DNA of 49,118 nucleotides from Bacteriovoracaceae bacterium (GTDB lineage Bacteria > Bdellovibrionota > Bacteriovoracia > Bacteriovoracales > Bacteriovoracaceae): the NCBI GenBank assembly GCA_947446575.1, contig CANFHC010000025.1:1-49118 (forward strand). Direction: 5' to 3'. Shown piece by piece: positions 34,711 to 43,875 of this stretch; the stretch's first letter is position 1; every line of letters starts with the position of its first letter. The notes beneath the pieces are model-generated. The model was not told where the DNA came from. It did no database searches and saw only the letters and a program-made list of their open reading frames with translations. The position numbers and the translations under genes are program-made.

Positions 34711-36184
34711 GTGTGGTCTCTTTGCCCCAAATTAATTCGCGTGTTTTTAATTTCGCTAATGCTTCTTTGTCTGCAACTTTTTCGTTGGCAGAAAGCATAG
34801 CTGTTTGCACTGATTTTAAATAAGCAAAAGCGGAAAGAGGAACCATTGTAACTTTTGGTTTAACGATCTGAGATAGAACGCCTTCACTTTCTTCAAAATA
34901 TTTCCAATAAGAAAACTTCGCTGCAAAATCTTTTAATTCATCGAAAAAAGAATCTAGTTCACCTGCTAGAATTAAAAAACCCAAGTGATTAACTCCAAAA
35001 TCAAACACTCTAAAATCTACACGCGATTGAATTTCTAGGCGATTGATAAATTCTTTTTCAAATTTACCCCAAAAAAATCTATTGCTGCTTTTTTTCAAAA
35101 TAACATCAACTAAATTTGTTAAATCTAAATCAATTAAACGGTAATCCATTTTTTTATTTAATTTAGTTTCTTCAGAAGATATTATGGTTGAACCAAAAAG
35201 AAATTGGTCTAAAAAACTCATCGCTTGAAATGCTGAAGAAAATTTCTTTTCTACTCTGGGCTCACTAATAAGTTTATTGCTAAAACTTGCATAAAATCCA
35301 TTTAAGTAGGCCTCCAACATATTCCAATCAAATTGATTAAAAAATAAATCGTTCTTAGCTTTGATAAACATAATTTTATCTGGGCGAGTGAGATTCCCTT
35401 TTATCAACAAAGAGACCAAATCTCCCCCCATAATATCAATTGCCACCTGAGTGGCCATATTTTGAGCAAATAATTCAATTCCATTCGGACAAGCTTGTCC
35501 CAGCCATAAAGATGGGATGGCACGAAATTTTTGTACATGGGATAAAGGTGAAATTAATTTTTGTCCATTAAAGCTTAACTCCATCATGGCAAATTCAGCA
35601 ATCTCATCTATTCCTTGAAATACATTCTCTATTGCTTTAAAAAAATCTGTTTCACCACGCAGTTCTTCTAGTTGTAAACAAACACTTTTTACCATTGATT
35701 GGTATTGATCTGTTTGTTGCATGGTTAAATTTTCGTTTTTTAATTTTTCAATTTGATTATGCTTTAGCTGTACATCACTTTTTAGCGTTTTATTTTCATG
35801 TTCCAACTTCATTAAGTGATTAAGTCTTGTTAAAAGTGTGCGTAGTGGAGCTTCGTAATTATCTGTTTTTTTCAAAACACCTAGATGGAAAAAATCATGC
35901 GTCGACATTAAAAGTGGTTCAGTATTTGTAGTATAATAAAAAACCAACGGCAATTTTTCAGAGGCAATGTGCGGATGATTGCGAAGAACTAAATCTCCTT
36001 CACTCATTTTTTTAACATCGACAATACAAAGCGAGGGAATGCGCTCAAGAGTTCCCGCCCAAAAAGTTTTCAAATCTTCATAAAAATGAGGAATGATTCC
36101 CAGTTTTCTAAACACAGCTGAAATTTCTTTAACTTCGTTAATGTCAGAAAAGAGTAATGCAACTGATATTTGTCCTTCGCTCAC
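34700..36184 (-). CDS. Receiver-like protein with central coiled coil, function unknown
   Basis: 494 residues, soluble. Residues 1-125 have a response-regulator receiver layout (SVALLFSDINEVKEISAVFRKLG, then SLCIVDVKK, then KLPLVFYYTT). The acidic pair at the end of strand 1 is weak and the phosphate-site context is VDVKKMSEG, so phosphorylation is doubtful. Residues about 128-165 form a coiled coil (LMKLEHENKTLKSDVQLKHN). The remaining 330 residues are unfamiliar. The GTG start has AGAGG upstream. It is 26 bases after aroK and overlaps alr by 11 bases. It may be a cell-state regulator or scaffold; no assignment. Confidence 0.68.
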   Translation of the reverse strand: MSEGQISVALLFSDINEVKEISAVFRKLGIIPHFYEDLKTFWAGTLERIPSLCIVDVKKMSEGDLVLRNHPHIASEKLPLVFYYTTNTEPLLMSTHDFFHLGVLKKTDNYEAPLRTLLTRLNHLMKLEHENKTLKSDVQLKHNQIEKLKNENLTMQQTDQYQSMVKSVCLQLEELRGETDFFKAIENVFQGIDEIAEFAMMELSFNGQKLISPLSHVQKFRAIPSLWLGQACPNGIELFAQNMATQVAIDIMGGDLVSLLIKGNLTRPDKIMFIKAKNDLFFNQFDWNMLEAYLNGFYASFSNKLISEPRVEKKFSSAFQAMSFLDQFLFGSTIISSEETKLNKKMDYRLIDLDLTNLVDVILKKSSNRFFWGKFEKEFINRLEIQSRVDFRVFDFGVNHLGFLILAGELDSFFDELKDFAAKFSYWKYFEESEGVLSQIVKPKVTMVPLSAFAYLKSVQTAMLSANEKVADKEALAKLKTRELIWGKETTHEI

Positions 36185-36210
36185 TTCTATACCTCTTAAG
36201 GTTTTTTGGA

Positions 36211-36726
36211 TTAGCTACCTAATAAATTATGCACTAAAGCCTCTAGGCCTTCAATCTCTTTTATCTCTTGCTCGTTGAGACGGATATCTGCTTTTTCATA
36301 GTCCTGCGCCCTAGATTCATACAGCGCGAAAAGTTCAGACTCTGAAATATTGCTCAAAGGACGATTTTTTTCCCCTCGTATTCTCTCAATGCAAACTTCT
36401 ATGCTCGTATCTAAAAAAACTAAATAACAATCACTTGTTTTTTCAATCATAGAGAAAATTTCAGGATTTAGTGATCCACCGCCTAAAGCAATAACTAAAG
36501 AATTATCGTGGCGAATTAGCTTTTTGAGCTTGGTTTTTTCTTTATCTCTAAAAAGGGGAAACCCATTTTGTAATATCCACTCCCCTAAACGATCGGGATG
36601 AATTCCAAAATCATTGGCCAGGGCATGGTCCAAGTCAATGCAATCATAGCCCAATTTATTAGGTTGCATTTTTTTTAGGAAGGTTGATTTCCCCGCTCCC
36701 ATGAATCCACAAATTAAGATTTTCAT
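36211..36726 (-). CDS. aroK: Shikimate kinase
   Basis: About 171 residues; phosphorylates shikimate at O3 in aromatic amino-acid synthesis. Walker A GFMGAGKSTF lies at residues 6-15, the DLD motif in YDCIDLDHALA, substrate-binding LFRDKEK, GGG in VIALGGGSLN, and the lid arginine in GEKNRPLS. The start is the ATG at 36726 (MKILICGFMG), as expected for the family; an upstream ATG at 36774 would enter the divergent gene. No ribosome site precedes it, and the predicted -10 lies only seven bases upstream, so the message may be leaderless. First gene of a long leftward group. Confidence 0.9.
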   Translation of the reverse strand: MKILICGFMGAGKSTFLKKMQPNKLGYDCIDLDHALANDFGIHPDRLGEWILQNGFPLFRDKEKTKLKKLIRHDNSLVIALGGGSLNPEIFSMIEKTSDCYLVFLDTSIEVCIERIRGEKNRPLSNISESELFALYESRAQDYEKADIRLNEQEIKEIEGLEALVHNLLGS

Positions 36727-36733
36727 GCTTTGG

Positions 36734-36763
36734 ATTGTACTTTTAAAAACACTTGAGTTAAAT
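36734..36763. promoter_or_regulatory. Overlapping divergent promoters of aroK and yceD
   Basis: On the plus strand TTGTAC (36735-36740) and TTAAAT (36758-36763) are 17 bases apart and would start yceD near 36770. On the minus strand TTTAAC (36762-36757) and TACAAT (36739-36734) are also 17 apart and would start aroK near 36727. The same 30 bases serve both directions, so they should exclude each other. Confidence 0.5.
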
Positions 36764-36800
36764 GAATTCTTCACAAAATTATGTAGATGGATTCCAAATT

Positions 36801-37316
36801 ATGAGCAAAATTAATACTCACCTAGATGCCCAAGTTTTCGTAAACAAGTACAGCTTCGATATTATCGAAGAATACGAAATTGATAAAAAAACTCCATGGG
36901 TTAACGATCTTTTAGTAGAACTTGAAGAAGACAATGATGACGAAGCCGAATATCCGGTTGCGACAATGGAAATTAAGGCTCAAATTACAAGAAAAACAAA
37001 TACTTTTTTAAATGACCACTTAATAGTTCGCGCTCAACTTACCAGTCATTTCCACTTGCCTTGCGGACGATGCTTATTCCCTTTGGCCCAAGAACTTGAA
37101 CTCTCTTTAAGTGCCGCTTTTTTACATGAGTCCCAAGAGAAAAAACCAGAGTACGCCGAAGTCACAACGGTCTTTGCTGATGGACATGAAATGGAGCTTT
37201 ATTTCTACAAAAAAGGCATGGCAGATATTAATGAATTCATCCATGAACAAATTTATATAGAAGTCACTCCTTTTCCGCGCTGCGAAGGGGAATGTAAAAA
37301 CCCGGTTCTCTATTAG
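36801..37316 (+). CDS. yceD: YceD/DUF177 protein
   Basis: About 171 residues. This family is nearly always encoded just before rpmF and is linked to 23S rRNA/ribosome assembly in plants and bacteria. The conserved CGRC centre (FHLPCGRCLFPLAQELELSL) is present, with a second Cys pair near the end (FPRCEGECKNP); the four cysteines could bind a metal. The start is taken at the ATG at 36801 (MSKINTHLDAQ) because the predicted transcript begins near 36770; the in-frame ATG at 36762 would lie inside the promoter. Confidence 0.85.
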   Translation: MSKINTHLDAQVFVNKYSFDIIEEYEIDKKTPWVNDLLVELEEDNDDEAEYPVATMEIKAQITRKTNTFLNDHLIVRAQLTSHFHLPCGRCLFPLAQELELSLSAAFLHESQEKKPEYAEVTTVFADGHEMELYFYKKGMADINEFIHEQIYIEVTPFPRCEGECKNPVLY

Positions 37317-37477
37317 ATTTAATGGCCTTCGACAATTATGAGTAGGTTAATTGTAATACGCAACGCATTGAGCGAAAAAAAACTTGCCGAAACACCCTCA
37401 TTAACGTAAAGATATGTCCTTCATATTTGAAAAAATTTAGAACAGTTAAAGTTTAATAAATTGTCGCGGAGTATACA

Positions 37478-37684
37478 ATGGCAGTTCCTAAGAAGAAAAA
37501 TTCAGTTTCAAGAAAAGGTTTAAGAAGAGCTGGTCAACACCATAAACTTTATAGAAAACACCCTATGACATGTTCAAACTGTGGAGTGCATGTAATGCCT
37601 CACGCTGTTTGTAATGCTTGTGGATTCTACAAAGGGAAACAAGTTGTTACTGTAAAAGCTCCTACTGAAGCTACGGCAGAATAA
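37478..37684 (+). CDS. rpmF: 50S ribosomal protein L32
   Basis: 68 residues. The N-terminus AVPKKKNSVSRKGLRRAGQH and the two Cys pairs in TCSNCGVHVMPHAVCNACGFYKG (zinc-ribbon form) are diagnostic. It is part of the large ribosomal subunit. The order yceD-rpmF-fab is conserved across bacteria. A gap of 161 bases separates it from yceD and may hold its own promoter (TTGAAA at 37427, weak -10 about 19 bases on). GCGGAG precedes the ATG. Confidence 0.96.
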   Translation: MAVPKKKNSVSRKGLRRAGQHHKLYRKHPMTCSNCGVHVMPHAVCNACGFYKGKQVVTVKAPTEATAE

Positions 37685-37713
37685 TTTTAAATAAAAAAGC
37701 AAAGCTTTAATAA

Positions 37714-37757
37714 AGGCCCTTAGATTCGCAAGAAAATAAGGGCCTCTTTATTTTTGC
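37714..37757 (+). terminator. Rho-independent terminator after rpmF
   Basis: Nine-base stem AGGCCCTTA / TAAGGGCCT around a 14-base loop, followed by CTTTATTTTT. It lies between rpmF and fabH where plsX usually lies, so fabH either has readthrough or its own promoter. Confidence 0.8.
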
Positions 37758-37774
37758 CTTACAAGGACATCACT

Positions 37775-38776
37775 ATGCAAACCTATGAGTCAAAAATTCT
37801 AGGGACCGGGATGTACGCTCCCAAAAAAGTTGTAACCAATTTTGACCTAGAAAAAATTGTTGAAACAAACGACCAATGGATATTTGAAAGGACAGGAATT
37901 AGAGAACGTCATATTTCTTCAACTGAAGGCGGAGAATTTCCAACAGATATGGCCCTCTACGCTACTCGCGATGCTCTTAAAGCAGCCAACTTAGTACCAA
38001 ACGATATCGACTTCATCATATTTGCCTCTGTTACTCCAGATGTGAAACTTCCAAACTCTGCCTGTATTTTACAAGTGAAACTTGGGATCACAAATAATTG
38101 TACTTGCTTAGATATCTCTGTTGCATGTTCGGGATTTGTTTACGGCGTAAACATGGCCAATTCTTTTATAAAAACAGGAATGGCAAAAAATATTCTCGTA
38201 GTGGGAAGTGAAATGCTTTCTCGCGAAGTGAATTGGAAAGACAGAAATAGCTGCATTCTTTTTGGAGATGGTTGTGGAGTTGCGATTATCGGTCGCGCTG
38301 ATACTGCTTCAGAATCTAAAATTCTTTCTACTATCTTAAACTCTGACGGAACTGGGGGAGAATTTTTTGACCAACCAATCGGTGGAGCTGTTACTCCCAT
38401 TACTCCTGAGCATATCGCAGAAGGATCTCACTTCATGCAAATGAAGGGAAAAGAAATGTTCAAAGTTGCAACTAGAACACTTGCCGAAAACGGCAAAAAA
38501 GTTTTGGAAATGGCCGGCATGACAAAAGAAGATATCAATTGGGTTGTCCCTCACCAAGCCAACATCAGAATCATTGAAACGACTGCAAACCTTTTAGGAA
38601 TGAGTATGGAAAAAATGATTGTGAATATTGATAAATACGGAAACACTTCAGCAGCAACTGTTCCAATTGCTTTTCACGAAGCCATTATGGATGGAAGAAT
38701 CAAGCGCGGAGACATCGTTCTCTTTGATGCTTTCGGAGCGGGCCTCACTGCAGGAGCAACACTCCTTAAATATTAA
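37775..38776 (+). CDS. fabH: Beta-ketoacyl-ACP synthase III
   Basis: About 333 residues. Starts fatty-acid synthesis by condensing acetyl-CoA with malonyl-ACP. The triad is visible: Cys in DISVACSGFVYG, His in WVVPHQANIRI and Asn in KYGNTSAATVP. The GTGMYAPKKVVTN start and WIFERTGIRERH are typical. The start is the ATG at 37775, with AAGGA eight bases upstream; a TTG at 37754 is inside the terminator tail. It opens fabH-fabD-fabG-acpP-fabF. Confidence 0.96.
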   Translation: MQTYESKILGTGMYAPKKVVTNFDLEKIVETNDQWIFERTGIRERHISSTEGGEFPTDMALYATRDALKAANLVPNDIDFIIFASVTPDVKLPNSACILQVKLGITNNCTCLDISVACSGFVYGVNMANSFIKTGMAKNILVVGSEMLSREVNWKDRNSCILFGDGCGVAIIGRADTASESKILSTILNSDGTGGEFFDQPIGGAVTPITPEHIAEGSHFMQMKGKEMFKVATRTLAENGKKVLEMAGMTKEDINWVVPHQANIRIIETTANLLGMSMEKMIVNIDKYGNTSAATVPIAFHEAIMDGRIKRGDIVLFDAFGAGLTAGATLLKY

Positions 38777-38794
38777 TTTAACAAGGACTTGTTA

Positions 38795-39745
38795 ATGACT
38801 AAATCAGTAACTTTATTATTTCCCGGCCAAGGATCACAATACGTAGGAATGGGAAAAAATCTAGATCACGCACTTTTTGATAAAGGAAATGAGATCTTAG
38901 GATACGACTTAAAAAAATTAATGCACGAAGGACCGGATGAAGAATTAAAACTGACTCATAATACTCAGCCGGCCATTCTTAAGCATTCAATCACTCTTTA
39001 TAATCACCTGTTACCGCTACTCGAAAAATATAATATTAAAATCGACCGCGTCCTTGGCCACTCAGTGGGCGAGTACGCAGCCCTTGTCGCTGCTGGAGTT
39101 CTTTCTCCTTATGATGCTATTCATGCCGTTCATTTACGCGGAAAATATATGCAGGAAGCAGTTCCTGTCGGTATGGGAAAAATGTTTGCGATCTTAAAGG
39201 TACCTGCAAACATTGTAGAAGAAGCTTGCAAGGCTGTTTCTGAGCCAGGATCTGAGGTAATGCCAGCTAACTTTAATGATCCTTCACAAATTGTTATTTC
39301 TGGTGAGAGTGCTGCGTGTACACGTGCAGTTGCATGGCTCGCTGAAAATTTTAAGGAAGCTCATCGTGCGATGGAATTAAATGTTTCGGCTCCTTTTCAC
39401 TCTTCCCTCATGAAACCTGCCGCAGATCAATTAAAGTCAGCATTTGCTAAGTTTAAATGGCATGAAAACAAGGTTCCTTATATTGCTAATATTGATGCCC
39501 ATGAATATGCAGTTGGAACAAATCCAGAAACGATAATCAATAATCTTTATCACCAAGCTTACGGGCCAGTGCTTTGGACTCAATCAATTGAAAAATTACC
39601 TGCTGACACTCTTTGTATTGAAGTTGGTCCGGGAAAAGTTTTAATGGGGCTTGTTCGTAAAATTAATAAAGACATTAAAGTTGTGACTCTTGATAAAGAC
39701 GAAGCTTTAGTAGAGCTAGAAACCCTTTTTAGTGGAGCAAATTAA
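38795..39745 (+). CDS. fabD: Malonyl-CoA:ACP transacylase
   Basis: About 316 residues; moves malonyl from CoA to ACP. LFPGQGSQYVGMG at the N-terminus, nucleophile Ser in LGHSVGEYAALVAAG, a conserved Arg in HAVHLRGKYMQEAVP and the catalytic His in VSAPFHSSLMKPA are all present. The start is the ATG at 38795 after AAGGA. It lies 18 bases behind fabH, and the fabG start follows immediately. Confidence 0.95.
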   Translation: MTKSVTLLFPGQGSQYVGMGKNLDHALFDKGNEILGYDLKKLMHEGPDEELKLTHNTQPAILKHSITLYNHLLPLLEKYNIKIDRVLGHSVGEYAALVAAGVLSPYDAIHAVHLRGKYMQEAVPVGMGKMFAILKVPANIVEEACKAVSEPGSEVMPANFNDPSQIVISGESAACTRAVAWLAENFKEAHRAMELNVSAPFHSSLMKPAADQLKSAFAKFKWHENKVPYIANIDAHEYAVGTNPETIINNLYHQAYGPVLWTQSIEKLPADTLCIEVGPGKVLMGLVRKINKDIKVVTLDKDEALVELETLFSGAN

Positions 39746-39746
39746 A

Positions 39747-40508
39747 ATGATCGCAACATACAATGACCTAAAAGATAAAACTGTTTTAATTACTGGAGCT
39801 TCAAGAGGCTTAGGAAGAAAAATGGCTGATGCTCTAGCCGCTCAAGGAGCGCATGTCGTTTTTAATTATAGAGGCGACGAAGCTGCAGCGATGAAACTAA
39901 AAGAAGAACTGACAAACTTAGGCGCTTCTAAAGTTACAGCACTTTTGTTTGATGTAACTAATACGGCGCAAATGAAAGAAGCCGTAGAAAAATTTATTGA
40001 AGCTAATGGGCCAATCACTGGACTTGTGAACAATGCGGGTATTTCAAAAGACCAAATTGTACTACGTATGAAAGAAGAAGATGTGACGCAGACAATTAAC
40101 ACAAATCTTACTTCTGCGATTATGCTGACTCAAATTCTCTCTCGTAGCTTTTTAAAAGCAGAAAACGTTTCTGTTGTTAACATAAGCTCGATAGTTGGTC
40201 TTATGGGAAATGCCTCTCAAATTGCTTATTCCGCTTCTAAAGCTGGATTAATTGGTTTTACTAAATCTTATGCCAAAGAATTAGCTTCAAGAAATATACG
40301 CTGTAATGCAATCTGCCCGGGATTTATTACAACAGACATGACTCACGCTCTAGATGAGAAAGTTAAGGAAGCATACCTAACTTCTATCCCTCTAAAACGC
40401 ATGGGTGAAGCGGAAGAAGTGGCGAGCCTAGTTTGTTTTTTATTGAGCAAAGCATCGTCATATATCACTGGAGAAACGATTAAAATTGACGGCGGACTGT
40501 ACATCTAA
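39747..40508 (+). CDS. fabG: 3-oxoacyl-ACP reductase
   Basis: About 253 residues; an SDR enzyme that reduces 3-oxoacyl-ACP with NADPH. It has TGASRGLGRKMADAL at the nucleotide site, the NNAG motif in GLVNNAGISKDQ, Ser in NISSIVGLMGNAS and the YSASKAGLIGFTKSYAKEL active site. The start is the ATG at 39747 with GGAG at good spacing, one base after the fabD stop; a GTG at 39732 is less likely. The C-terminal SSYITGETIKIDGGLYI is canonical. Confidence 0.96.
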   Translation: MIATYNDLKDKTVLITGASRGLGRKMADALAAQGAHVVFNYRGDEAAAMKLKEELTNLGASKVTALLFDVTNTAQMKEAVEKFIEANGPITGLVNNAGISKDQIVLRMKEEDVTQTINTNLTSAIMLTQILSRSFLKAENVSVVNISSIVGLMGNASQIAYSASKAGLIGFTKSYAKELASRNIRCNAICPGFITTDMTHALDEKVKEAYLTSIPLKRMGEAEEVASLVCFLLSKASSYITGETIKIDGGLYI

Positions 40509-40547
40509 TAAAACTATTACTTATTTTAGATTATTTTAGGAGTTATA

Positions 40548-40775
40548 ATGAAAGACAAGGTAATCAAACTTATCAGCGACGCAACTAAAATTGATATTTC
40601 AAAGATCAATCTTGAAACTAGTTTCGTTGACGACCTTAACCTCGATTCACTTGATATCGTAGAATTGATGATGAAAATGGAAGATGAATTCGGTGTTGAA
40701 ATTCCTGAAGAAGACGCTGAAGGATTAAAAACTGTAAAAGATATCGTTACTTACTTAGAAAAAAAACAAGCCTAG
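40548..40775 (+). CDS. acpP: Acyl carrier protein
   Basis: This 75-residue acidic four-helix carrier has the phosphopantetheine serine at 34 in DLNLDSLDIVELMM. Length, acidity and the EDEFGVEIPEEDAE helix are standard for AcpP. AGGAG sits before the ATG. It is encoded between fabG and fabF in the usual order, but a terminator separates it from fabF. Confidence 0.97.
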   Translation: MKDKVIKLISDATKIDISKINLETSFVDDLNLDSLDIVELMMKMEDEFGVEIPEEDAEGLKTVKDIVTYLEKKQA

Positions 40776-40785
40776 TTTTAAATAT

Positions 40786-40810
40786 AAAGGCCCCTAACGG
40801 GGCCTTTGTT
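40786..40810 (+). terminator. Rho-independent terminator between acpP and fabF
   Basis: Perfect nine-base stem AAAGGCCCC / GGGGCCTTT with loop TAAC, then a T-rich GTTGTTTTA. It should favour high acpP output with partial readthrough into fabF, as described for other fab clusters. Confidence 0.85.
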
Positions 40811-40841
40811 GTTTTACGACACAAAAAATCGGAGACCAACT

Positions 40842-42113
40842 ATGACCCAAAATAATATTTTGCTCAATAGAGTTGCAATAACAGGAATGGGAATGATCAA
40901 TGGTCTTGGTCATACTCTTAAAGATACATGGGAAAATGCAGTAGCGGGTAAATCAGGCGTTAGTTTGATTGAACAAGCAAACACAGAACAAATGCTAACT
41001 AAGATCGCTGGCGAAGTAAAAAATTTTACTATTGCTGATCATATTTTAGAACCAAAAGAGGCTCCTCGCTATGACCGCTTTATTCACTTTGCTATGCACT
41101 CGGCATACGAAGCACTTAACGATGCGGGACTCATTACAAATAATCAAATGAACAGCACGTATGATCCTCACCGCATGGGAAGCATCATGGGTGTTGGCAT
41201 TGGTGGATTCCCGGAAATTGAGCGCACAGCTCATACGATGTTTGAAAAAGGACCAAAAAGAGTTTCTCCTTTTTTCATTCCGGCCGTTATTCCAAATATG
41301 TCTACAGGATTAATTTCAATTCGCTTTGGACTTCGTGGTTTAAATTACACGATCTCATCTGCGTGCGCTTCTGCAGCTCATGCGCTGACAGCTGCAAGCT
41401 ATGAAATTATGTTCGGTCGCCAAGACGTAATGGTCTCAGGTGGAGCTGAAGCAGTTGTCGGACAACTTGGTATGTCTGGCTTCATTACAATGAAAGCACT
41501 TTCTCGTCGTAACGATGAACCTCATAGAGCTTCTCGTCCATTCGATGTTGATCGCGATGGATTTGTTTTAGGTGAAGGCGCGGGAGTTTTAATTTTAGAA
41601 AATTACGACAAAGCAGTTGCTCGTGGAGCAAAAATTTATGCTGAGATCGTAGGCCACGGAGCAACGAGTGATGCTTACCATATAACTGCTCCTCATCCGG
41701 AAGGAGAAGGTGCATGCAACTCAATGAGAATGGCCGTGGAAAACGCGGGAATTAATTTCAATGAAGTTGGTTACGTAAATGCTCACGGAACTTCTACTCC
41801 ATTGGGAGATATTGGTGAAACCAAAGCTATTAAAAAAACTTTTGGTGATCATGCAAAAAATCTTTACGTATCTTCAACAAAATCGATGACTGGTCACCTT
41901 TTAGGTGCTGCTGGTGGGATTGAAACGATTTATTGTGCAATGGCACTTCATACTGGAATCATTCCTCCAACGATCAACTTAGAAAATCAAGATCCGGAAT
42001 GCGATTTAAATTATGTGCCGAATAAGGCGATCAAAGCAGATATTAAATATGCTCTTAATAATTCATTCGGTTTCGGTGGGACTAACTCATCACTTGTTTT
42101 AAGGAAGGTATAA
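40842..42113 (+). CDS. fabF: Beta-ketoacyl-ACP synthase II
   Basis: About 423 residues; elongates acyl-ACP. Catalytic Cys lies in [14 protein letters not shown], the first His in [14 protein letters not shown], the Lys in [14 protein letters not shown] with the second His, and the [14 protein letters not shown] end is canonical. The start is the ATG at 40842 ([17 protein letters not shown]) with GGAG upstream. Downstream glyA begins one base after the stop and its ribosome site lies in the fabF end. Confidence 0.96.
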   Translation: MTQNNILLNRVAITGMGMINGLGHTLKDTWENAVAGKSGVSLIEQANTEQMLTKIAGEVKNFTIADHILEPKEAPRYDRFIHFAMHSAYEALNDAGLITNNQMNSTYDPHRMGSIMGVGIGGFPEIERTAHTMFEKGPKRVSPFFIPAVIPNMSTGLISIRFGLRGLNYTISSACASAAHALTAASYEIMFGRQDVMVSGGAEAVVGQLGMSGFITMKALSRRNDEPHRASRPFDVDRDGFVLGEGAGVLILENYDKAVARGAKIYAEIVGHGATSDAYHITAPHPEGEGACNSMRMAVENAGINFNEVGYVNAHGTSTPLGDIGETKAIKKTFGDHAKNLYVSSTKSMTGHLLGAAGGIETIYCAMALHTGIIPPTINLENQDPECDLNYVPNKAIKADIKYALNNSFGFGGTNSSLVLRKV

Positions 42114-42114
42114 T

Positions 42115-43377
42115 ATGTTTCCTGCAAACTCTAATGACCTCTCTAAGATGGATCCAGAAATTTTCGGAATCATTGAAAAAGAAAGAACTCGTCAAGAAGA
42201 AGGCCTTGAGCTGATTGCTTCTGAAAATTACACGAGCCAAGCTGTCATGCAAGCGCAGGGATCTATTCTCACAAATAAATATGCTGAAGGTCTTCCAAAC
42301 AAACGTTATTACGGTGGATGTGAGTTTGTTGACCTATCAGAAACTTTAGCTATTGAGCGAGCTACAAAACTCTTCAATGCAAAATTCTCCAACGTTCAAC
42401 CTCACTCTGGATCTCAAGCTAACATGGGAGCTTATTTCTCAATGTTGGAATACGGGGACAAAGTTTTGGGAATGAATTTAGCTGAAGGTGGACACTTAAC
42501 TCATGGTTCACCCGTAAACTTTTCTGGAAAACTTTTTAAATTTTGTGCATATGGATTACACCCTGAGACGGAAAGACTTGATTACAATTTAATCCGTGAA
42601 ATCGCTAAGGCTGAAAGACCAAAACTATTAGTTGCTGGAGCTTCGTCTTACGCTCGTGAAATTGATTTTAAAATCATGCGCGAGATTGCTGACGAAGTTG
42701 GAGCAATGTTTATGGTAGATATGGCCCATATCGCTGGATTAGTAGCAGCGGGCATTCATAACTCTCCTATCCCTCATGCTCATGTCACAACTTCAACAAC
42801 ACATAAAACTCTTCGTGGACCTCGTGGTGGAATAATCCTCACAAACGATGAAGATTTATTTAAAAAATTAAATTCAAATATTTTTCCAGGTATTCAAGGT
42901 GGACCACTTGAACATGTGATTGCAGCTAAGGCAGTTTCTTTTAAAGAAGCCTTAATGCCAGAATTTATCACTTATCAAAAACAAGTTGTACTAAATTCAA
43001 AAACATTAGCAGCTAACTTAATGAATAAAGGGATTGAGCTCGTCTCCGGTGGAACAGACAACCATTTGGTTCTTGTCAAAACAGACTCCGTTGGATTATC
43101 TGGAAAAGAAGCAGAAAAAGCTCTTGAGCACGCAGGCATTACTTGTAATAAAAATATGATTCCAAAAGATAAACGCTCTCCATTTATTACTAGTGGTGTT
43201 CGTTTAGGAACTCCTGCGATCACAACTCGTGGGCTAAAAGAAAATCATATGGTGATGTTGGCAGATTGGATTCACTCAGCATTAACAAACAGTACAAATG
43301 AAGAGCAGTTACTCAAAATAAAAATGCAAGTTGTAGAACTTTGCAAATCGTATCCCGTTTATCCCCAAGGATTATAA
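42115..43377 (+). CDS. glyA: Serine hydroxymethyltransferase
   Basis: 420 residues; a PLP enzyme that moves a one-carbon unit between serine and tetrahydrofolate. [36 protein letters not shown] and the PLP lysine in [15 protein letters not shown] are diagnostic. It has the standard bacterial length. The start overlaps the AAGGAAGG of the fabF tail. It is followed by nrdR after three bases, a known glyA-nrdR-nusB arrangement here without rib genes in between. Confidence 0.97.
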   Translation: MFPANSNDLSKMDPEIFGIIEKERTRQEEGLELIASENYTSQAVMQAQGSILTNKYAEGLPNKRYYGGCEFVDLSETLAIERATKLFNAKFSNVQPHSGSQANMGAYFSMLEYGDKVLGMNLAEGGHLTHGSPVNFSGKLFKFCAYGLHPETERLDYNLIREIAKAERPKLLVAGASSYAREIDFKIMREIADEVGAMFMVDMAHIAGLVAAGIHNSPIPHAHVTTSTTHKTLRGPRGGIILTNDEDLFKKLNSNIFPGIQGGPLEHVIAAKAVSFKEALMPEFITYQKQVVLNSKTLAANLMNKGIELVSGGTDNHLVLVKTDSVGLSGKEAEKALEHAGITCNKNMIPKDKRSPFITSGVRLGTPAITTRGLKENHMVMLADWIHSALTNSTNEEQLLKIKMQVVELCKSYPVYPQGL

Positions 43378-43380
43378 GAC

Positions 43381-43875
43381 ATGTATTGTCCGAGTTGTAA
43401 CGCCCAAGACACGCGAGTAATAGATTCAAGAATGCTTCTTGAAGAAAACTCCGTGCGCCGTCGTCGCAAATGCGATGCTTGCGAAATCCGTTTTACAACT
43501 TATGAGAACATTCATATTCAAATGCCGTTAATTGTAAAAAAAGACGGTCGTAGAGAAAATTATAATCGCGAAAAAATAATGAAAGGTTTGAAGAAAGCCT
43601 GTCAAAAAAGACCAGTTTCTATTGATGATATTAATCTTCTCATTAATGGAGTTGAAAAATCGTTATTAGAAATTTCTCAAACTGAAGTAAAGGCCGGCGA
43701 TCTTGGTGAAATCATCATGGATCGTTTGAAAAAAGTAGATGGTGTCTCTTATGTTCGTTTTGCCTCATTCTATTGGGACTTTAGCGACGTTGAAGATTTT
43801 GTCTATGGGCTAAAAAACAATCTCCACTCAGAAAAATCCATCAGTGATAAAGGTGAAAAACGTGAATACCAATAA
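43381..43875 (+). CDS. nrdR: Transcriptional repressor NrdR
   Basis: 164 residues; an ATP/dATP-sensing repressor of ribonucleotide reductase genes. The zinc ribbon MYCPSCNAQDTRVIDSR and RRRRKCDACEIRFTTYE are at the N-terminus; the ATP-cone starts with VIKKDGRRENYNREK-like residues (PLIVKKDGRRENYNREKI). The C-terminal SYVRFASFYWDFSDVEDF is canonical. It overlaps nusB by 14 bases, so the two are probably coupled. No reductase gene lies in the window. Confidence 0.96.
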   Translation: MYCPSCNAQDTRVIDSRMLLEENSVRRRRKCDACEIRFTTYENIHIQMPLIVKKDGRRENYNREKIMKGLKKACQKRPVSIDDINLLINGVEKSLLEISQTEVKAGDLGEIIMDRLKKVDGVSYVRFASFYWDFSDVEDFVYGLKNNLHSEKSISDKGEKREYQ

